Positions 17,481 through 27,286 of a stretch of 64,000 nt of DNA are shown here, in pieces; the stretch's first letter is position 1; the number at the start of each line of letters is the position of its first letter. Origin of the DNA: Peribacillus sp. Bi96 (GTDB taxonomy: Bacteria; Bacillota; Bacilli; Bacillales; DSM-1321). Both the position numbers and the translations under genes were made by a program. The stretch spans positions 1 through 64,000 of the forward strand of contig NZ_CAKKLV010000016.1 of the NCBI RefSeq assembly GCF_918698115.1, read 5' to 3'. Under the pieces are notes generated by a model. It had not been told where the DNA came from and made no database searches. It saw nothing but the letters and a program-made list of their open reading frames with translations.

Positions 17481-18323
17481 ATGAGTGAACAGATACTGAA
17501 AATAAATAAAGTGGATATATGTACAGAAAGTTTTGGAGACTCTAAGGACCCTGCTGTGCTTTTGATCATGGGAGCGATGTCTTCATTAGACTGGTGGGAT
17601 GAGGAATTCTGTCTTCGCCTCGCTGATCAGGGGAGGTTTGTCATTCGGTATGATCATCGGGACCTGGGGCGATCGACCGTTTATATGCCCGGAACTTCCA
17701 ACTATACAATAACGGACATGGCTGACGATGCCGCGGGTGTCCTTGACGCTTATTCCATAGAGCAGGCTCATATCGTTGGAATGTCCCTAGGCGGTTTGAT
17801 CGGCCAGATACTTGCCTTGAGATATCCGGAACGCGTATTTACGCTTACGCTAATTGCATCAAGTGTGTTCGGGACTGTGATGGAAAAACTGCCTCCGATG
17901 GACCAGAGCATACTGGATTACCATGCGAAAAGTGCTTCCTTAGATTGGTCAAATCGGGAGGCGGTCATTCCCTATCTTGCGGATGGATGGAAAACTTTAG
18001 CCGGTTCCAAACATTATGAGCAGGAAAGAATATATAAACTGGCAAAAAGAGAGGCGGACCGTGCCAAACAGCTACCGAGCAGGTTTAATCATGCCATGCT
18101 GCAAGGAGGAGACGTATATTACGATAGAATGGATGAGATCAGCGTACCTGTCCTCATTATTCATGGTACAGAAGATCCAGCCCTGCCATACGAGCACGGT
18201 CTTGCTCTTGCGAAAGCCATCCCTCATGCTGAATTAGTTACTCTTGATGGATCAGGGCATGAGATTCATAGTGAAGACTGGGACGAAATTATAGATTCAG
18301 TTATAAAGCTTAGTTCGCAATAA
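17481..18323 (+). CDS. Alpha/beta hydrolase
   Basis: 280 aa, probably cytoplasmic. Nucleophile elbow GMSLGG (S102), oxyanion-region motif near GAMSSLDWWD, acid Asp in HGTEDPALPY and catalytic His in GSGHEIH give a full triad of the haloperoxidase/esterase-like branch. Start supported by ACGGAGG. The substrate is unknown and neighbours give no clue. A hairpin terminator follows. Confidence 0.88.
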   Translation: MSEQILKINKVDICTESFGDSKDPAVLLIMGAMSSLDWWDEEFCLRLADQGRFVIRYDHRDLGRSTVYMPGTSNYTITDMADDAAGVLDAYSIEQAHIVGMSLGGLIGQILALRYPERVFTLTLIASSVFGTVMEKLPPMDQSILDYHAKSASLDWSNREAVIPYLADGWKTLAGSKHYEQERIYKLAKREADRAKQLPSRFNHAMLQGGDVYYDRMDEISVPVLIIHGTEDPALPYEHGLALAKAIPHAELVTLDGSGHEIHSEDWDEIIDSVIKLSSQ

Positions 18324-18392
18324 AAGAATCAGTCGAAAAATTTAGCCATTATGTAAGACGGCTGCAATTTGGAAGATGAATAACCCTAATAA

Positions 18393-18432
18393 AAGCCCCC
18401 TTTCTCAGAGTTACAAACGAGAAATGGGGCTT
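18393..18432. terminator. Terminator between convergent genes
   Basis: AAGCCCCCTTTCTC pairs imperfectly with GAGAAATGGGGCTT (13-14-bp arms). Confidence 0.75.
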
Positions 18433-18447
18433 CCTTTACTTCATTGG

Positions 18448-18966
18448 TTAATTCAAATGCGTGGTACTGTTTAAAAATCTAATAAGTTTATATGGATGTT
18501 CGGTATACTCAAGAAGATGTATACCTGTATTATTAGAATTGAACCACACATCATTAATTTCGTGTGGAAATTGAAGAAAACTTTCAATTAGTTTTGTAAT
18601 CATCCCCCCATGGGATACAACAGCAATTCTTTTATAGTTTGCACTGTTTTCTCTAATATAGGAAAGTACATTTTGAGCTCGTAATGTAAAATCAAATTTA
18701 CTCTCCAAATCTTGCATCTCTCGCAACTCATCTAAGAATGTTACTGGACATTTGATAGTATTCGATAAAGTTTCGGCAGTTTTACTAGCCCGAAGCAAGG
18801 TACTTGACCATATGAATTCTGGTGGAAACTCTTCTAATACACGTCTGCACATTTTTTCTACTTGTTCAACTCCCTTACTAGTTAGTGGTAAATCTGTAGT
18901 TCCTTCGTAATTTTCTTCTAGAAAATCGTCTTCTGACTCACCATGTCGAATTAATAGTATCTGCAT
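18448..18966 (-). CDS. Histidine phosphatase family protein
   Basis: 172 aa. Has the phosphoglycerate-mutase-like signature LIRHGES at residues 5-11 with the phospho-histidine, WSSTLLRASKTAETL, and the second catalytic histidine in VVSHGG. The length fits small two-histidine phosphatases of the CobC/PhoE type. The substrate cannot be inferred. It stands alone, convergent to the hydrolase. Confidence 0.88.
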   Translation of the reverse strand: MQILLIRHGESEDDFLEENYEGTTDLPLTSKGVEQVEKMCRRVLEEFPPEFIWSSTLLRASKTAETLSNTIKCPVTFLDELREMQDLESKFDFTLRAQNVLSYIRENSANYKRIAVVSHGGMITKLIESFLQFPHEINDVWFNSNNTGIHLLEYTEHPYKLIRFLNSTTHLN

Positions 18967-19099
18967 GATAACACCTCAATTTTGTTTATTTATCCAAATT
19001 AGTAATTCTATTCAACTTTAATAAAACCTTTAAAAGAATAAAAACCGAGTATTTGTTACCAATTAAAATCCTGCATTAAATATTGCTTTTAACTTCATT

Positions 19100-19129
19100 G
19101 CATAAGAAACGCAGAAGATATTAATACTA
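19100..19129 (+). promoter_or_regulatory. Sigma-G-type promoter of the ger operon
   Basis: GCATA, an 18-bp gap, then AATACTA closely match the forespore sigma-G consensus (GHATR-N18-CATWMTA, one mismatch). It lies about 65 bases before the first short gene of the germination operon. Confidence 0.6.
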
Positions 19130-19193
19130 TTTGAGAAATAAAGGAATTTTACAGATTTTATCTGCTATCTGAAACAAGTATAGGGTGATGAAA

Positions 19194-19319
19194 ATGTGGA
19201 AAACGATTGTTTCCTACCTTCCAGAATGGCAGGTTTTTATACAAGCTTTTATTGCGTTTTTTATTCCGTTTCTAATCAGCAAATTGTTTATTTTGCTACG
19301 TACCTCAAAGGATGAGTGA
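19194..19319 (+). CDS. 41-aa single-TM protein opening the ger operon
   Basis: A short ORF encoding [12 protein letters not shown] followed by a hydrophobic segment (about residues 13-36) and a polar tail. AGGGTGATG lies just before the ATG, and a sigma-G-like promoter precedes it. Its stop overlaps the region of the gerA-type start. Small membrane D subunits are known in some GerA-type receptor operons. This could be one, but that is an inference from position and topology. Confidence 0.6.
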   Translation: MWKTIVSYLPEWQVFIQAFIAFFIPFLISKLFILLRTSKDE

Positions 19320-19324
19320 AGATA

Positions 19325-20893
19325 ATGAAAGAGTGGATATCAAAGATTGGTAAAAAAGGGAAAGTTACTAATAATGACAAACTAGAAGCAACTACCTCCC
19401 AAGATACAACGGGTCAGTTTACAGATAATTTCATTTTAAATCTTGAAATGGTCAAGCAAGAAATTGGCCATAATTGGGATGTGCATTTTCGGGAATTTAA
19501 TTTAGGGCGTACAGGTATAAGGTCCATTATCATTTTTGTGGACGGACTATCGGATAAAGACCTCATTGATAAGCATATTATGCCATCATTGATGGTTGAT
19601 TTTTCAGCAGAATATAAACAGGACCTTCCTTACCTCAAAGGAGGCATTTCAAAAGAGTTTATAAAAAATGAAGTGTTATCCATTAGTGAAGTGGAGGAAG
19701 TTCGTTCCATTAAAGAGTTTACATCAAAAGTACTAACAGGCTCTACCGCTCTTATAATGGATGGATCATTGAATGCGTTAATCCTTGGAACTACAAAACT
19801 TAAAACAAGGACAATTGAAGAGCCGGTATCAGAGGCATTAGTCAGAGGCCCACGGGTCGGTTTCACTGAATCATTGAGTGATAATACATCCTTTTTAAGG
19901 GGTAGTGGTGAAATTGAGAATTTATCATTAGTAAAATTCCAAGTAGGAAAGCGTTCAAAAAAAGACTTGGTTGTCGCTTACATAAAAGATATTGTTGATC
20001 CCGAATTAGTTCAAGAGGTAGAAAACCGAATTAAGAAAATCGATATGGATAGTGTGCCTGAATCAGGTTATGTAGAGCAACTTATCGAGGATAATTACCT
20101 TAGCCCTTTTCCGCAGGTACAGAATACAGAGCGTCCGGATCGCGTGATCGCTGCTTTGATGGAAGGTCGAGTGGCCATCTTATTAGATGGTACGCCCTTT
20201 GCTTTGATCGCTCCGGTTACCTTAAGCATGATGTTGCAATCACCAGAAGATTATTATGAAAGGTGGATTCCTGGCACATTCATACGAATGCTTCGTTACC
20301 TCGCAGCTATTCTAGCTCTTTTTACCCCGTCTTTGTATATAGCTTTTATCTCATTTCATTCAGGGATGATTCCGACCAAACTGGCCATCTCCATTATAGG
20401 AACCAGGTCCGGGGTTCCGTTTCCGGCACTTATCGAAGCATTATTCATGGAAATATCCATCGAAATTTTGAGGGAAGCAGGACTGCGCTTACCTAAGCCA
20501 ATCGGTCCAGCAATGGGAATCGTCGGCGGTTTAATCATCGGGGAAGCTGCTGTACAGGCCGGGATCGTTAGCCCTGTTTTGGTCATTGTAGTAGCGTTAA
20601 CCGCTATTTCATCATTTTCCATTCCGCAATATAGTGCTGGGTTTACAATACGGATTCTTCGTTTTCCCGCAATGCTATGTGCTGCCACATTTGGATTATA
20701 CGGGGTCATTCTCTTTTTTCTTTTCATGGCCAGCCATTTAGTGAAATTAAAAAGCTTTGGTGTACCTTTTTTAAGTCCAGCCGTTCCTTATCGCTTAAGT
20801 GAATGGAAAGACCTGATGGTTCGCATGCCGCTTATGATGATGAAACGCCGTCCAAAGATGATGCATACAAAAAACCCCATACGTAAAGGATAA
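19325..20893 (+). CDS. GerA-family spore germinant receptor A subunit
   Basis: About 522 aa. It has the large soluble N-terminal domain (to about residue 300) with typical [16 protein letters not shown] and GVLISFVDGL-like segments (here [10 protein letters not shown]), then about five membrane helices including [22 protein letters not shown], the GerA hallmark, and RAVLISGAIG-like sequence. The ATG at 19325 is preferred over the GTG at 19316. It forms the inner-membrane germinant receptor of the spore with the next two proteins. The germinant is unknown. Confidence 0.93.
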   Translation: MKEWISKIGKKGKVTNNDKLEATTSQDTTGQFTDNFILNLEMVKQEIGHNWDVHFREFNLGRTGIRSIIIFVDGLSDKDLIDKHIMPSLMVDFSAEYKQDLPYLKGGISKEFIKNEVLSISEVEEVRSIKEFTSKVLTGSTALIMDGSLNALILGTTKLKTRTIEEPVSEALVRGPRVGFTESLSDNTSFLRGSGEIENLSLVKFQVGKRSKKDLVVAYIKDIVDPELVQEVENRIKKIDMDSVPESGYVEQLIEDNYLSPFPQVQNTERPDRVIAALMEGRVAILLDGTPFALIAPVTLSMMLQSPEDYYERWIPGTFIRMLRYLAAILALFTPSLYIAFISFHSGMIPTKLAISIIGTRSGVPFPALIEALFMEISIEILREAGLRLPKPIGPAMGIVGGLIIGEAAVQAGIVSPVLVIVVALTAISSFSIPQYSAGFTIRILRFPAMLCAATFGLYGVILFFLFMASHLVKLKSFGVPFLSPAVPYRLSEWKDLMVRMPLMMMKRRPKMMHTKNPIRKG

Positions 20894-20919
20894 CCTATCG
20901 GTGAAAGGGTGGTTAAAGA

Positions 20920-22023
20920 ATGATTCTCAGTCCGAAAGACAAAATTACAACTCCTCAAGCAGCTGTCATTGTCATCAACTTTATACTCGGCACAGGATTA
21001 CTCACCCTCCCCAGATCATCTACGGAGAAGGTACATACACCAGATGTATGGATAAGTGTTATTTTAGGCGGGGCTATCGCCATAATCGCGGGGGTGATCA
21101 TGGTTAAATTAAGCCAACAATTTCCAGAAAAGACCTTTTATCAATACATCAATGATATTGTAGGAAAATGGGTGGGGAGGTTGCTCAGTTTAGTTGTAAT
21201 ATGTTATTTTCTTACAACTTCAGGATTTCAGCTCCGAGCAATGGCGGAAGTAATAAAGTATTTACTTCTGGAAGGTACCCCTACATGGGCAATTATTATG
21301 ATTTTCATGTGGGTAAGTCTTTATCTCATCATCGGCGGCATTAACCCGATTGCCCGTCTTTTTGAAATTATATTACCTTTGACAGTTATCCTTTTTTTAG
21401 TAGTCACCTTTATGAGTATTAAAATATTTGAGATCGATAATCTGCGACCGGTATTAGGAGAAGGAATCATCCCTGTACTAAAAGGAGTAAAAACAACGGC
21501 TCTGGCTTTTTCAGGGCCTGAAATCATGTTACTGCTTCTTCCGTTTATGAATCAGCCAAAAAAAGCAGTAAAAGCCCTGATTGTTGGAGTTTCCATTCCA
21601 TTGATTTTTTACGTGATAACGGTCGTAATGGTTATCGGGGCATTATCTGTTGATGGAGTGGTCATGAGAACATGGCCGACACTTGATCTTATACGAAGTT
21701 TTGAAATCTCCGGCTTGATCTTTGAACGGTTTGAATCTTTATTGCTCGTGGTTTGGATTATGCAAATATTCGCCACATTTACCATAACCTACTATGCAGC
21801 TGCATTAGGGCTAGCTCAACTTTCGAAAAAGAGCATTCACCCATTCATGTTTGGCTTACTTCCGATTTTATACATCATTGCCATGATACCGAGAAATATC
21901 AATGACCTATTTAAACAAGGAGATTTCGTCGGCAATATGGCCTTGTTTTTATTTGGTTTACTCCCGCTTCTCCTGCTTATCATCTCAAGAATAAAGGGAG
22001 GAAAATATGAAACAAACACATAG
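20920..22023 (+). CDS. GerB-family germination permease subunit
   Basis: 367 aa, ten-helix APC-fold protein of the spore germination (GerAB) family. The N-terminal VIVINFILGTGLLTLPR is the ligand-binding unwound-helix region typical of the family. It starts 26 bases after the A subunit and overlaps the C subunit start by 17 bases. By analogy with GerAB it binds the amino-acid germinant, but specificity cannot be read here. Confidence 0.93.
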   Translation: MILSPKDKITTPQAAVIVINFILGTGLLTLPRSSTEKVHTPDVWISVILGGAIAIIAGVIMVKLSQQFPEKTFYQYINDIVGKWVGRLLSLVVICYFLTTSGFQLRAMAEVIKYLLLEGTPTWAIIMIFMWVSLYLIIGGINPIARLFEIILPLTVILFLVVTFMSIKIFEIDNLRPVLGEGIIPVLKGVKTTALAFSGPEIMLLLLPFMNQPKKAVKALIVGVSIPLIFYVITVVMVIGALSVDGVVMRTWPTLDLIRSFEISGLIFERFESLLLVVWIMQIFATFTITYYAAALGLAQLSKKSIHPFMFGLLPILYIIAMIPRNINDLFKQGDFVGNMALFLFGLLPLLLLIISRIKGGKYETNT

Positions 22024-23221
22024 CAAGATACGGCCCCTCTTCATTTCCCTCTCCGTTTTTTTGTTCTTATCCCTTACAGGATGTTGGAGCAGTCATGAAA
22101 TTGAAGAGCAAAGTCTAGGTATAGGTTTGGCATTCGATAAAGGCAAGCAGTCCTCCATCGAGAAAAAGTTAAACGAACAAGGGGGGGGTTATTCAAAAAG
22201 AAACCTGATTACTGCAACCTATCAATTTATCACTCCACTGGTAGCGAGTTCAACGACGAAACAAGCAGGACCACAACAAAAATCTTATGTTAACGTTTCC
22301 GAATCTGGAGATTCCTTCCACCAAATGGTTCGTGAAATATCATTGAGAAGTGAACAACCCGTAACCGCTCACCATATGAAAGTGGTTGTTATCAGTGAAA
22401 GTCTTGCAAAATCGTATAAGTTGGAACAATTACTTGATCAAAATTTTCGAGAAAGTGAGGTTAGACCAAGCTGTCTTGTTCTCATCAGTAAAGGAAGAGC
22501 AAGCAAGACATTGGAAACAAAGAAAGCAGGAGAAATTCCAGCGTTTCGTCTGGCTGGCATTGTAGAAAATGCATATCGATCAACGAGGATTTTGCCTCCC
22601 ATGTCGCATATTAAAGTAGAAAGCAAGATCAAATCAGGATCTAGTTTTCTGTTGCAAAATGTACTATCAGCGAATGGGCAAGTCAAATTTGCCGGAGCTG
22701 CCGTGATCGATGGAAAGACACACAAAATGACTGGTTTTTTGAATGAGGAAGAACTGGAGGGCGTAACATGGATAACAGGTAAAGGGAAAGGCGGTGTAGT
22801 GAAAAGCTTTTATAAAGAAACCGGTCAGCTGATTGTGTATGAGATAGAGACCATGAAAAGCAGAATTATACCTCGAGTTAAAGGAAACAACATCTCTTTT
22901 GATGTAAACATTGAATCAGTGGGAAGGCTTTCAGAAAATTGGGTGCTTTCGGGAAATACTTTTAAAAATGAATTTCTCAAAAAAGCAGAAAAATCATCTG
23001 AAAAAGAAGTGAAACGCTTGGTGAGGAATGTATTAGAAAAAATGCAAAAAGAATACAAAGTCGACGTTGCTGGCTTCGGAAATCGATTGCGAATTGAGAA
23101 TCCTAAAGTATGGAAGAAGGTCAAAAAGGATTGGGACCAAACCTTTAGTGAAACTCCGATCAACTACAATGTAAAATTAACCATTAATGATTATGGAACA
23201 TCAGGAGGATCAAAGAAGTGA
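22007..23221 (+). CDS. GerC-family germination lipoprotein
   Basis: 404 aa. The signal peptide ends in the lipobox LTGC (C26), followed by WSSHEIEEQS, which matches the GCWDRRELNE-type start of Ger(x)C proteins. The rest is the three-domain extracellular GerC fold with the C-terminal YKVDVAGFG and NYNVKLTI segments. It overlaps the B-subunit gene. A hairpin terminator at 23269 closes the operon. Confidence 0.93.
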   Translation: MKQTHSKIRPLFISLSVFLFLSLTGCWSSHEIEEQSLGIGLAFDKGKQSSIEKKLNEQGGGYSKRNLITATYQFITPLVASSTTKQAGPQQKSYVNVSESGDSFHQMVREISLRSEQPVTAHHMKVVVISESLAKSYKLEQLLDQNFRESEVRPSCLVLISKGRASKTLETKKAGEIPAFRLAGIVENAYRSTRILPPMSHIKVESKIKSGSSFLLQNVLSANGQVKFAGAAVIDGKTHKMTGFLNEEELEGVTWITGKGKGGVVKSFYKETGQLIVYEIETMKSRIIPRVKGNNISFDVNIESVGRLSENWVLSGNTFKNEFLKKAEKSSEKEVKRLVRNVLEKMQKEYKVDVAGFGNRLRIENPKVWKKVKKDWDQTFSETPINYNVKLTINDYGTSGGSKK

Positions 23222-23268
23222 GACATCAAGCTTAATTACGATTGGACCTTCTAAAAATGAAAAGATCA

Positions 23269-23322
23269 AAAGAAGATGTTCAAACAGACTACATAATGTC
23301 TAAATGTCTAAACATCTTCTTT
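23269..23322 (+). terminator. ger operon terminator
   Basis: Perfect 12-bp stem AAAGAAGATGTT/AACATCTTCTTT around a 30-base loop that itself can fold. Confidence 0.7.
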
Positions 23323-23498
23323 AATTGGACCTAATTGATTCTAAGTCTGTAAAAAGTGTATATTCGTTCCAAAGGATTTCTGGCCCTTCTATACCCATCT
23401 CCGAGCAATTACTTGAGACACGTTTTCGCCTTACCAAAACGGGTAGTGTATGATAGAAGCATGAGTATGATAAACGTCTCTCTATAGGAGGAATGTTC

Positions 23499-23891
23499 AT
23501 GAATCCGGTCATTTTATTCGATGGTGAATGTAACTTTTGTGATTCGAGTGTCCAGTTCATTATAAAGCGCGATCCGAAAGGGCTTTTTCATTACGCTTCG
23601 CTTCAAAGTGAGGCGGGTCAAGAGTTGCTGAAGAAGTACGATGTTCCTGCAGATATAGATAGTATGGTGCTGATCAAAAAGGATAAGGCCTACTATAAAT
23701 CGTCTGCAGCCTTGAGGATTTGCCGCCGTTTACAAGGGGCATGGAAATTGTTTTACGGCTTCATCATCGTTCCAAGCTTCATCCGGAACAGCGTTTATGA
23801 CTTCATTGCCAAGAACCGTTACAAATGGTTCGGCAAGAAAGAAGAAAGCTGTATGCTGCCATCGCCAAGTGTTCGAAAGCGCTTTTTATAA
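23499..23891 (+). CDS. DCC-family (DUF393) thiol-disulfide oxidoreductase-like protein
   Basis: About 130 aa. The eponymous DGECNFCDSSVQF motif (DxxCxxC-type) is near residues 8-20, followed by ASLQSEAGQELL and KSSAALRICRRL, diagnostic of the DCC/YuxK family. The start at 23499 is seven bases after AGGAGG. The ATG at 23493 is too close. Probably a soluble thioredoxin-like redox protein. Partner unknown. Confidence 0.9.
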   Translation: MNPVILFDGECNFCDSSVQFIIKRDPKGLFHYASLQSEAGQELLKKYDVPADIDSMVLIKKDKAYYKSSAALRICRRLQGAWKLFYGFIIVPSFIRNSVYDFIAKNRYKWFGKKEESCMLPSPSVRKRFL

Positions 23892-24005
23892 ATAGGCTTT
23901 GTAAACCAATGATGATTTAATTAAAAACCGTGGAGAAATAGTTCGCACTTGGGGAAGAAAATCAAAAACTTAAGATTCACTTGGAGGATCAATAAAGATT
24001 TAATA

Positions 24006-24193
24006 ATGGCTAATCGAACATCTACAGAAGTTTTGGGTAATGTTGAACGTAATGACCAATTAACTAATACCATTTAGAAGCTAAGGAACAGATAAAATTA
24101 ATGGCAGTTGCCAATGAAAACCCGGATATTAATCTAAATACACGTTATTCGCTCTCTTATCGGGAAGTAAACAATGAAGTTCGAAGCCCCTAA
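24006..24193 (+). pseudogene. Frameshifted short gene remnant
   Basis: Frame 1 from the ATG at 24006 reads MANRTSTEVLGNVERNDQLT to a TAG at 24075. A -1 shift there continues as LEAKEQIKLMAVANENPDIN and on to a TAA at 24191. The join is smooth and the composition coding-like, so a frameshift in a small gene is more likely than two ORFs. No clear ribosome site. Family not recognised. Confidence 0.45.
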
Positions 24194-24294
24194 CTGCCAT
24201 ATTAAGCTAGGAATGTAAACACAGATGAAAAAGGTATTTAATTTTCTGCTTTCGTTTTGGCTTAGATTATCTCTTTATAAGCTTTCTATAACGT

Positions 24295-24326
24295 AAAAAA
24301 GGTAATTCAGCTGAATTACCTTTTTT
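24295..24326. terminator. Bidirectional terminator
   Basis: Perfect 16-bp palindrome arms AAAAAAGGTAATTCAG and its complement, with an A/T flank. Confidence 0.9.
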
Positions 24327-24416
24327 AATGCTTGAATTTCCGTTAAGGTTCATTACCTTAACGAATGTGGTTAAAACATTAAAGAACAATATTTATTAAG
24401 TGTGTTTATATATTCG

Positions 24417-24875
24417 TTAAGGGTGAGTTATTATTTGCTCAATTTTATTAAGAGTACTAGCATTACTTGGAATAAATTGAGCAGTTAATTGATAGTCTCC
24501 TTTTGAAAGCAACTTCGAATTAATTCTTATAGTATACTCCCATGTGTCTCCTCTATTAAATTCTTTTGTATGTTTTTTAGTCGGCTCAGATTCAACAGTA
24601 ATGATATTACCCTCTTTAATTGGACTATTCGTTAATGTTTTGAATTCTACGTCTATTTCATTACCTGTAACAAATAGCAAATTAAAGTTTTCATTAGTAT
24701 TATTTGTAATTTTATAAGTAAAACTCTCATAGTCTTTTGTTGTCAATTGATGTTCCAGGGATTGTTCGACGTTAAGATCGAGTTTATTGTTCTTTTTATC
24801 AATTTGAGCAATGTAGTAGTAATAGGCAAATATTATTAATGAAACAATCACAATACCAATAATGAACTTTCGCAC
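24417..24875 (-). CDS. Membrane-anchored BsuPI-like proteinase inhibitor candidate
   Basis: 152 aa. An uncleaved signal anchor (residues about 4-24) is followed by an all-beta domain. YKITNNTNENFNLLF and GDYQLTAQF resemble the first and last strands of the BsuPI (intracellular proteinase inhibitor) fold, with NRGDTWEYTI in place of the usual PGE...WD segment. It lies 70 bases downstream of a secreted subtilase on the same strand, the arrangement expected for a protease and its inhibitor. Similarity is moderate. An unrelated immunoglobulin-like surface protein is the alternative. Confidence 0.6.
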   Translation of the reverse strand: MRKFIIGIVIVSLIIFAYYYYIAQIDKKNNKLDLNVEQSLEHQLTTKDYESFTYKITNNTNENFNLLFVTGNEIDVEFKTLTNSPIKEGNIITVESEPTKKHTKEFNRGDTWEYTIRINSKLLSKGDYQLTAQFIPSNASTLNKIEQIITHP

Positions 24876-24945
24876 AAGATACCCCCTTCCAAATGTTGAA
24901 CATTACTTGTTTTATTCTCTCTTTTTTGTTACTCTAACTCTTTAT

Positions 24946-26805
24946 TTAGTAACTTTTCACACTGCTTATAGGAGGATTGTCCGCGTAGTCTTTACCCGTT
25001 CCTGTAGAAATTCCGTATGAAAAACCTCCTGAGCCACCACCAATAGATGGAGTTATCGTTGTGAAAGCATGAGAATATTCTACTGTTGCTTGTAAAGGTC
25101 CATTGTTTTTACTTGAAGCAGATTTAGGTAGATAAATATATTGAGTGAATTTCCCTATATCATCATGTGATCCAGCACGTAGATCTACTTTCCAAGACAT
25201 ACCCGCTTTTAAAGAAGGTTTAAAAACAGTAACAGATTCAGTAATAGGAATTGCACCATAATAAGTATGAGATAATTTACTTGTAGATTTATACCAAGCG
25301 TTATCAGTCCAGGCTAGAGCAAAAAGATCCACGTACCGATTTTTTGGCATGCTATTCCAATTATAACTACCATTTATTTTAAACTGTTTTTCATTACTAT
25401 TCTTAATTCCAAGATAAGACGCACTTACTTTTAGAGTAATACTTCCACCATTCTTTAAATTTTGAGCTTGTACATCCCCACTAATTTCATCTTCCGGCAC
25501 AAATGTATAAGTAGTTTCAGAATAGTCAGGATTCATTGCTCCTTCAGATATAAACTCTTTCAATTCTTCATTAGTTGTTCCATCAATAGCTTCTTCTGAC
25601 CAACCAGCTTCAGTTAGAAATGCCAATTCTTCTTCGGTTAATTCATCTTGTTTCGAATCTGTTTGGATGTTATCTGGATTGTACGGTTCTACATATTGAG
25701 AGATAGAAGGATCAACATTTACCAAATTATATTTTTTTTGATTTTCTAGTGTTGTAGCGTAGTCTTTTAATTTTGTGCGCATTTCTTTATTATCAAGGTT
25801 TACATTTTGTGACCAAAGAAGGGCTGCAGCTCCTGAAACATATGAGGCAGCTATAGAAGTACCACTTGCTGTTATATGATCGCCATTTAAATCTAAAGTT
25901 TGGATATTTACTCCCGGGGCAACCAATTCTAATTGATCGCTATAATTAGACAGTGAACTCATTTGATTATAGAAGTCTGAGGCTCCAACACCAATTACAT
26001 TATCATAGGCAGCCGGATAAGTAACTTTTTCAGTCCCCTCATTTCCAACTGAAGAAATCATTAAGACTCCTTGATCATAAGCTTTATCAATTACATTTTT
26101 CAATATTTCAGATTCTTTAATACCACCGAAGCTCATGTTTATAATATTGATATCTTCTTCAATTGCCCACTCAATTCCTTCAATTATATCACTATATTGT
26201 CCTGTACCATTTTGATCAAGTACTTTCCCAACATACAATTTAACATCTGGAGCTACTCCGTGGAATCCAGAATTTTCATATGAAGTTGCAATTATACTAG
26301 ATACTGCTGTTCCATGACCGTTTAAATCTATAACATCTTCTTCACTATCTATAAATGAAGCTTGCTTTTCTATTACTATCCCAGATTGATTAGAAATCCC
26401 GGTGTCTAAAATTGCAAGTTTAATGCCTTTTCCAGTTATACCATTTTCATGAGCTTTATCAGCATTAATTCGTTTTGTTCCCCAACTATATCCATTTTCA
26501 AGATATGTTTCTCCATTTAAAGGAGTAGATTGTACTGTTACATCCTCTTCAATCAGTTTTACATTTGGATTTTTCTTTATTTTATATAATTCATCAGCTG
26601 TTAATGATGCTTTTGCAGTCTTAAAATGCTTGTATTTCCCTTTGATTTTCCCTCCCTCTTTTTCAATTAATTTAGTATCCAATTTTTTATTAAACTCTAC
26701 TAAATAGTTCTTTTCGCTTTGATTCTTTGCTTTACTTACACGCGGCTGTGCAAAAAATGAAAATATTAAGATAAAAACCGCAATAAATGAAATGATTTTT
26801 TTCAA
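24946..26805 (-). CDS. Secreted subtilisin-family (S8) protease with C-terminal beta domain
   Basis: 619 aa. Signal peptide residues 1-26, I9-type propeptide about 32-92, catalytic domain about 105-360 with D134 (AILDTG), H164 (NGHGTAVSS), oxyanion N255 (SSVGNEG) and S317 (SGTSIAASYV), so the triad is complete. Residues about 395-425 hold a short helical repeat-like stretch. The last 190 residues form a beta-rich domain of unknown role ending in a Gly-rich loop. Probably extracellular or wall-associated. Base composition is more A+T-rich than flanking genes. The BsuPI-like gene follows. Confidence 0.93.
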   Translation of the reverse strand: MKKIISFIAVFILIFSFFAQPRVSKAKNQSEKNYLVEFNKKLDTKLIEKEGGKIKGKYKHFKTAKASLTADELYKIKKNPNVKLIEEDVTVQSTPLNGETYLENGYSWGTKRINADKAHENGITGKGIKLAILDTGISNQSGIVIEKQASFIDSEEDVIDLNGHGTAVSSIIATSYENSGFHGVAPDVKLYVGKVLDQNGTGQYSDIIEGIEWAIEEDINIINMSFGGIKESEILKNVIDKAYDQGVLMISSVGNEGTEKVTYPAAYDNVIGVGASDFYNQMSSLSNYSDQLELVAPGVNIQTLDLNGDHITASGTSIAASYVSGAAALLWSQNVNLDNKEMRTKLKDYATTLENQKKYNLVNVDPSISQYVEPYNPDNIQTDSKQDELTEEELAFLTEAGWSEEAIDGTTNEELKEFISEGAMNPDYSETTYTFVPEDEISGDVQAQNLKNGGSITLKVSASYLGIKNSNEKQFKINGSYNWNSMPKNRYVDLFALAWTDNAWYKSTSKLSHTYYGAIPITESVTVFKPSLKAGMSWKVDLRAGSHDDIGKFTQYIYLPKSASSKNNGPLQATVEYSHAFTTITPSIGGGSGGFSYGISTGTGKDYADNPPISSVKSY

Positions 26806-27245
26806 CTAACACATCTCCAGTTCAAATTTTTTATTTAAATATTGTATATCAAAAGCAACACTGGATATATTTTACCGCAATTTAAATAAATTGGTATATT
26901 TTACTCATTGTATTTTAATTATCGTTTGAAATGATGGTCAATAATTAGTTAAATTAAATTTTCCTAAATAACTAATTATCCAAAAACCAGTAGGAAAAAT
27001 TGTATGATATAACAAAAGCGATCAATACTGAAATTTCATTGATAATAGCAAATAACTTAATAGCTGCTACTCATTGGTCTAGCAGGTTTCAAGCAAAAAA
27101 GTGTGCGGATAGTCATACCCATTCTAAAGGATTGCCGCATTTATAATGACTTAATCTTGTTTCACATCTTCTCACAGATTTGGAACAGGTATTTTAACGG
27201 GTCTATAATGAAAATCAATACTTTCCTATAACAGAGGCGCTAATA
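26806..27245. other. A+T-rich intergenic region
   Basis: About 440 bases without a supportable gene. It contains two copies of ATATTTTAC about 40 bases apart just upstream of the protease, which may be operator or promoter sequence, and otherwise nothing recognisable. Confidence 0.5.
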
Positions 27246-27251
27246 AACAAA

Positions 27252-27286
27252 AAAGGACGATCGGCAATCATTGCTTTTCGTCCTTT
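27252..27286 (-). terminator. Terminator of the DUF3238 gene
   Basis: AAAGGACGA pairs with TCGTCCTTT, followed on the minus strand by a T run. The hairpin overlaps the stop codon. Confidence 0.85.
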
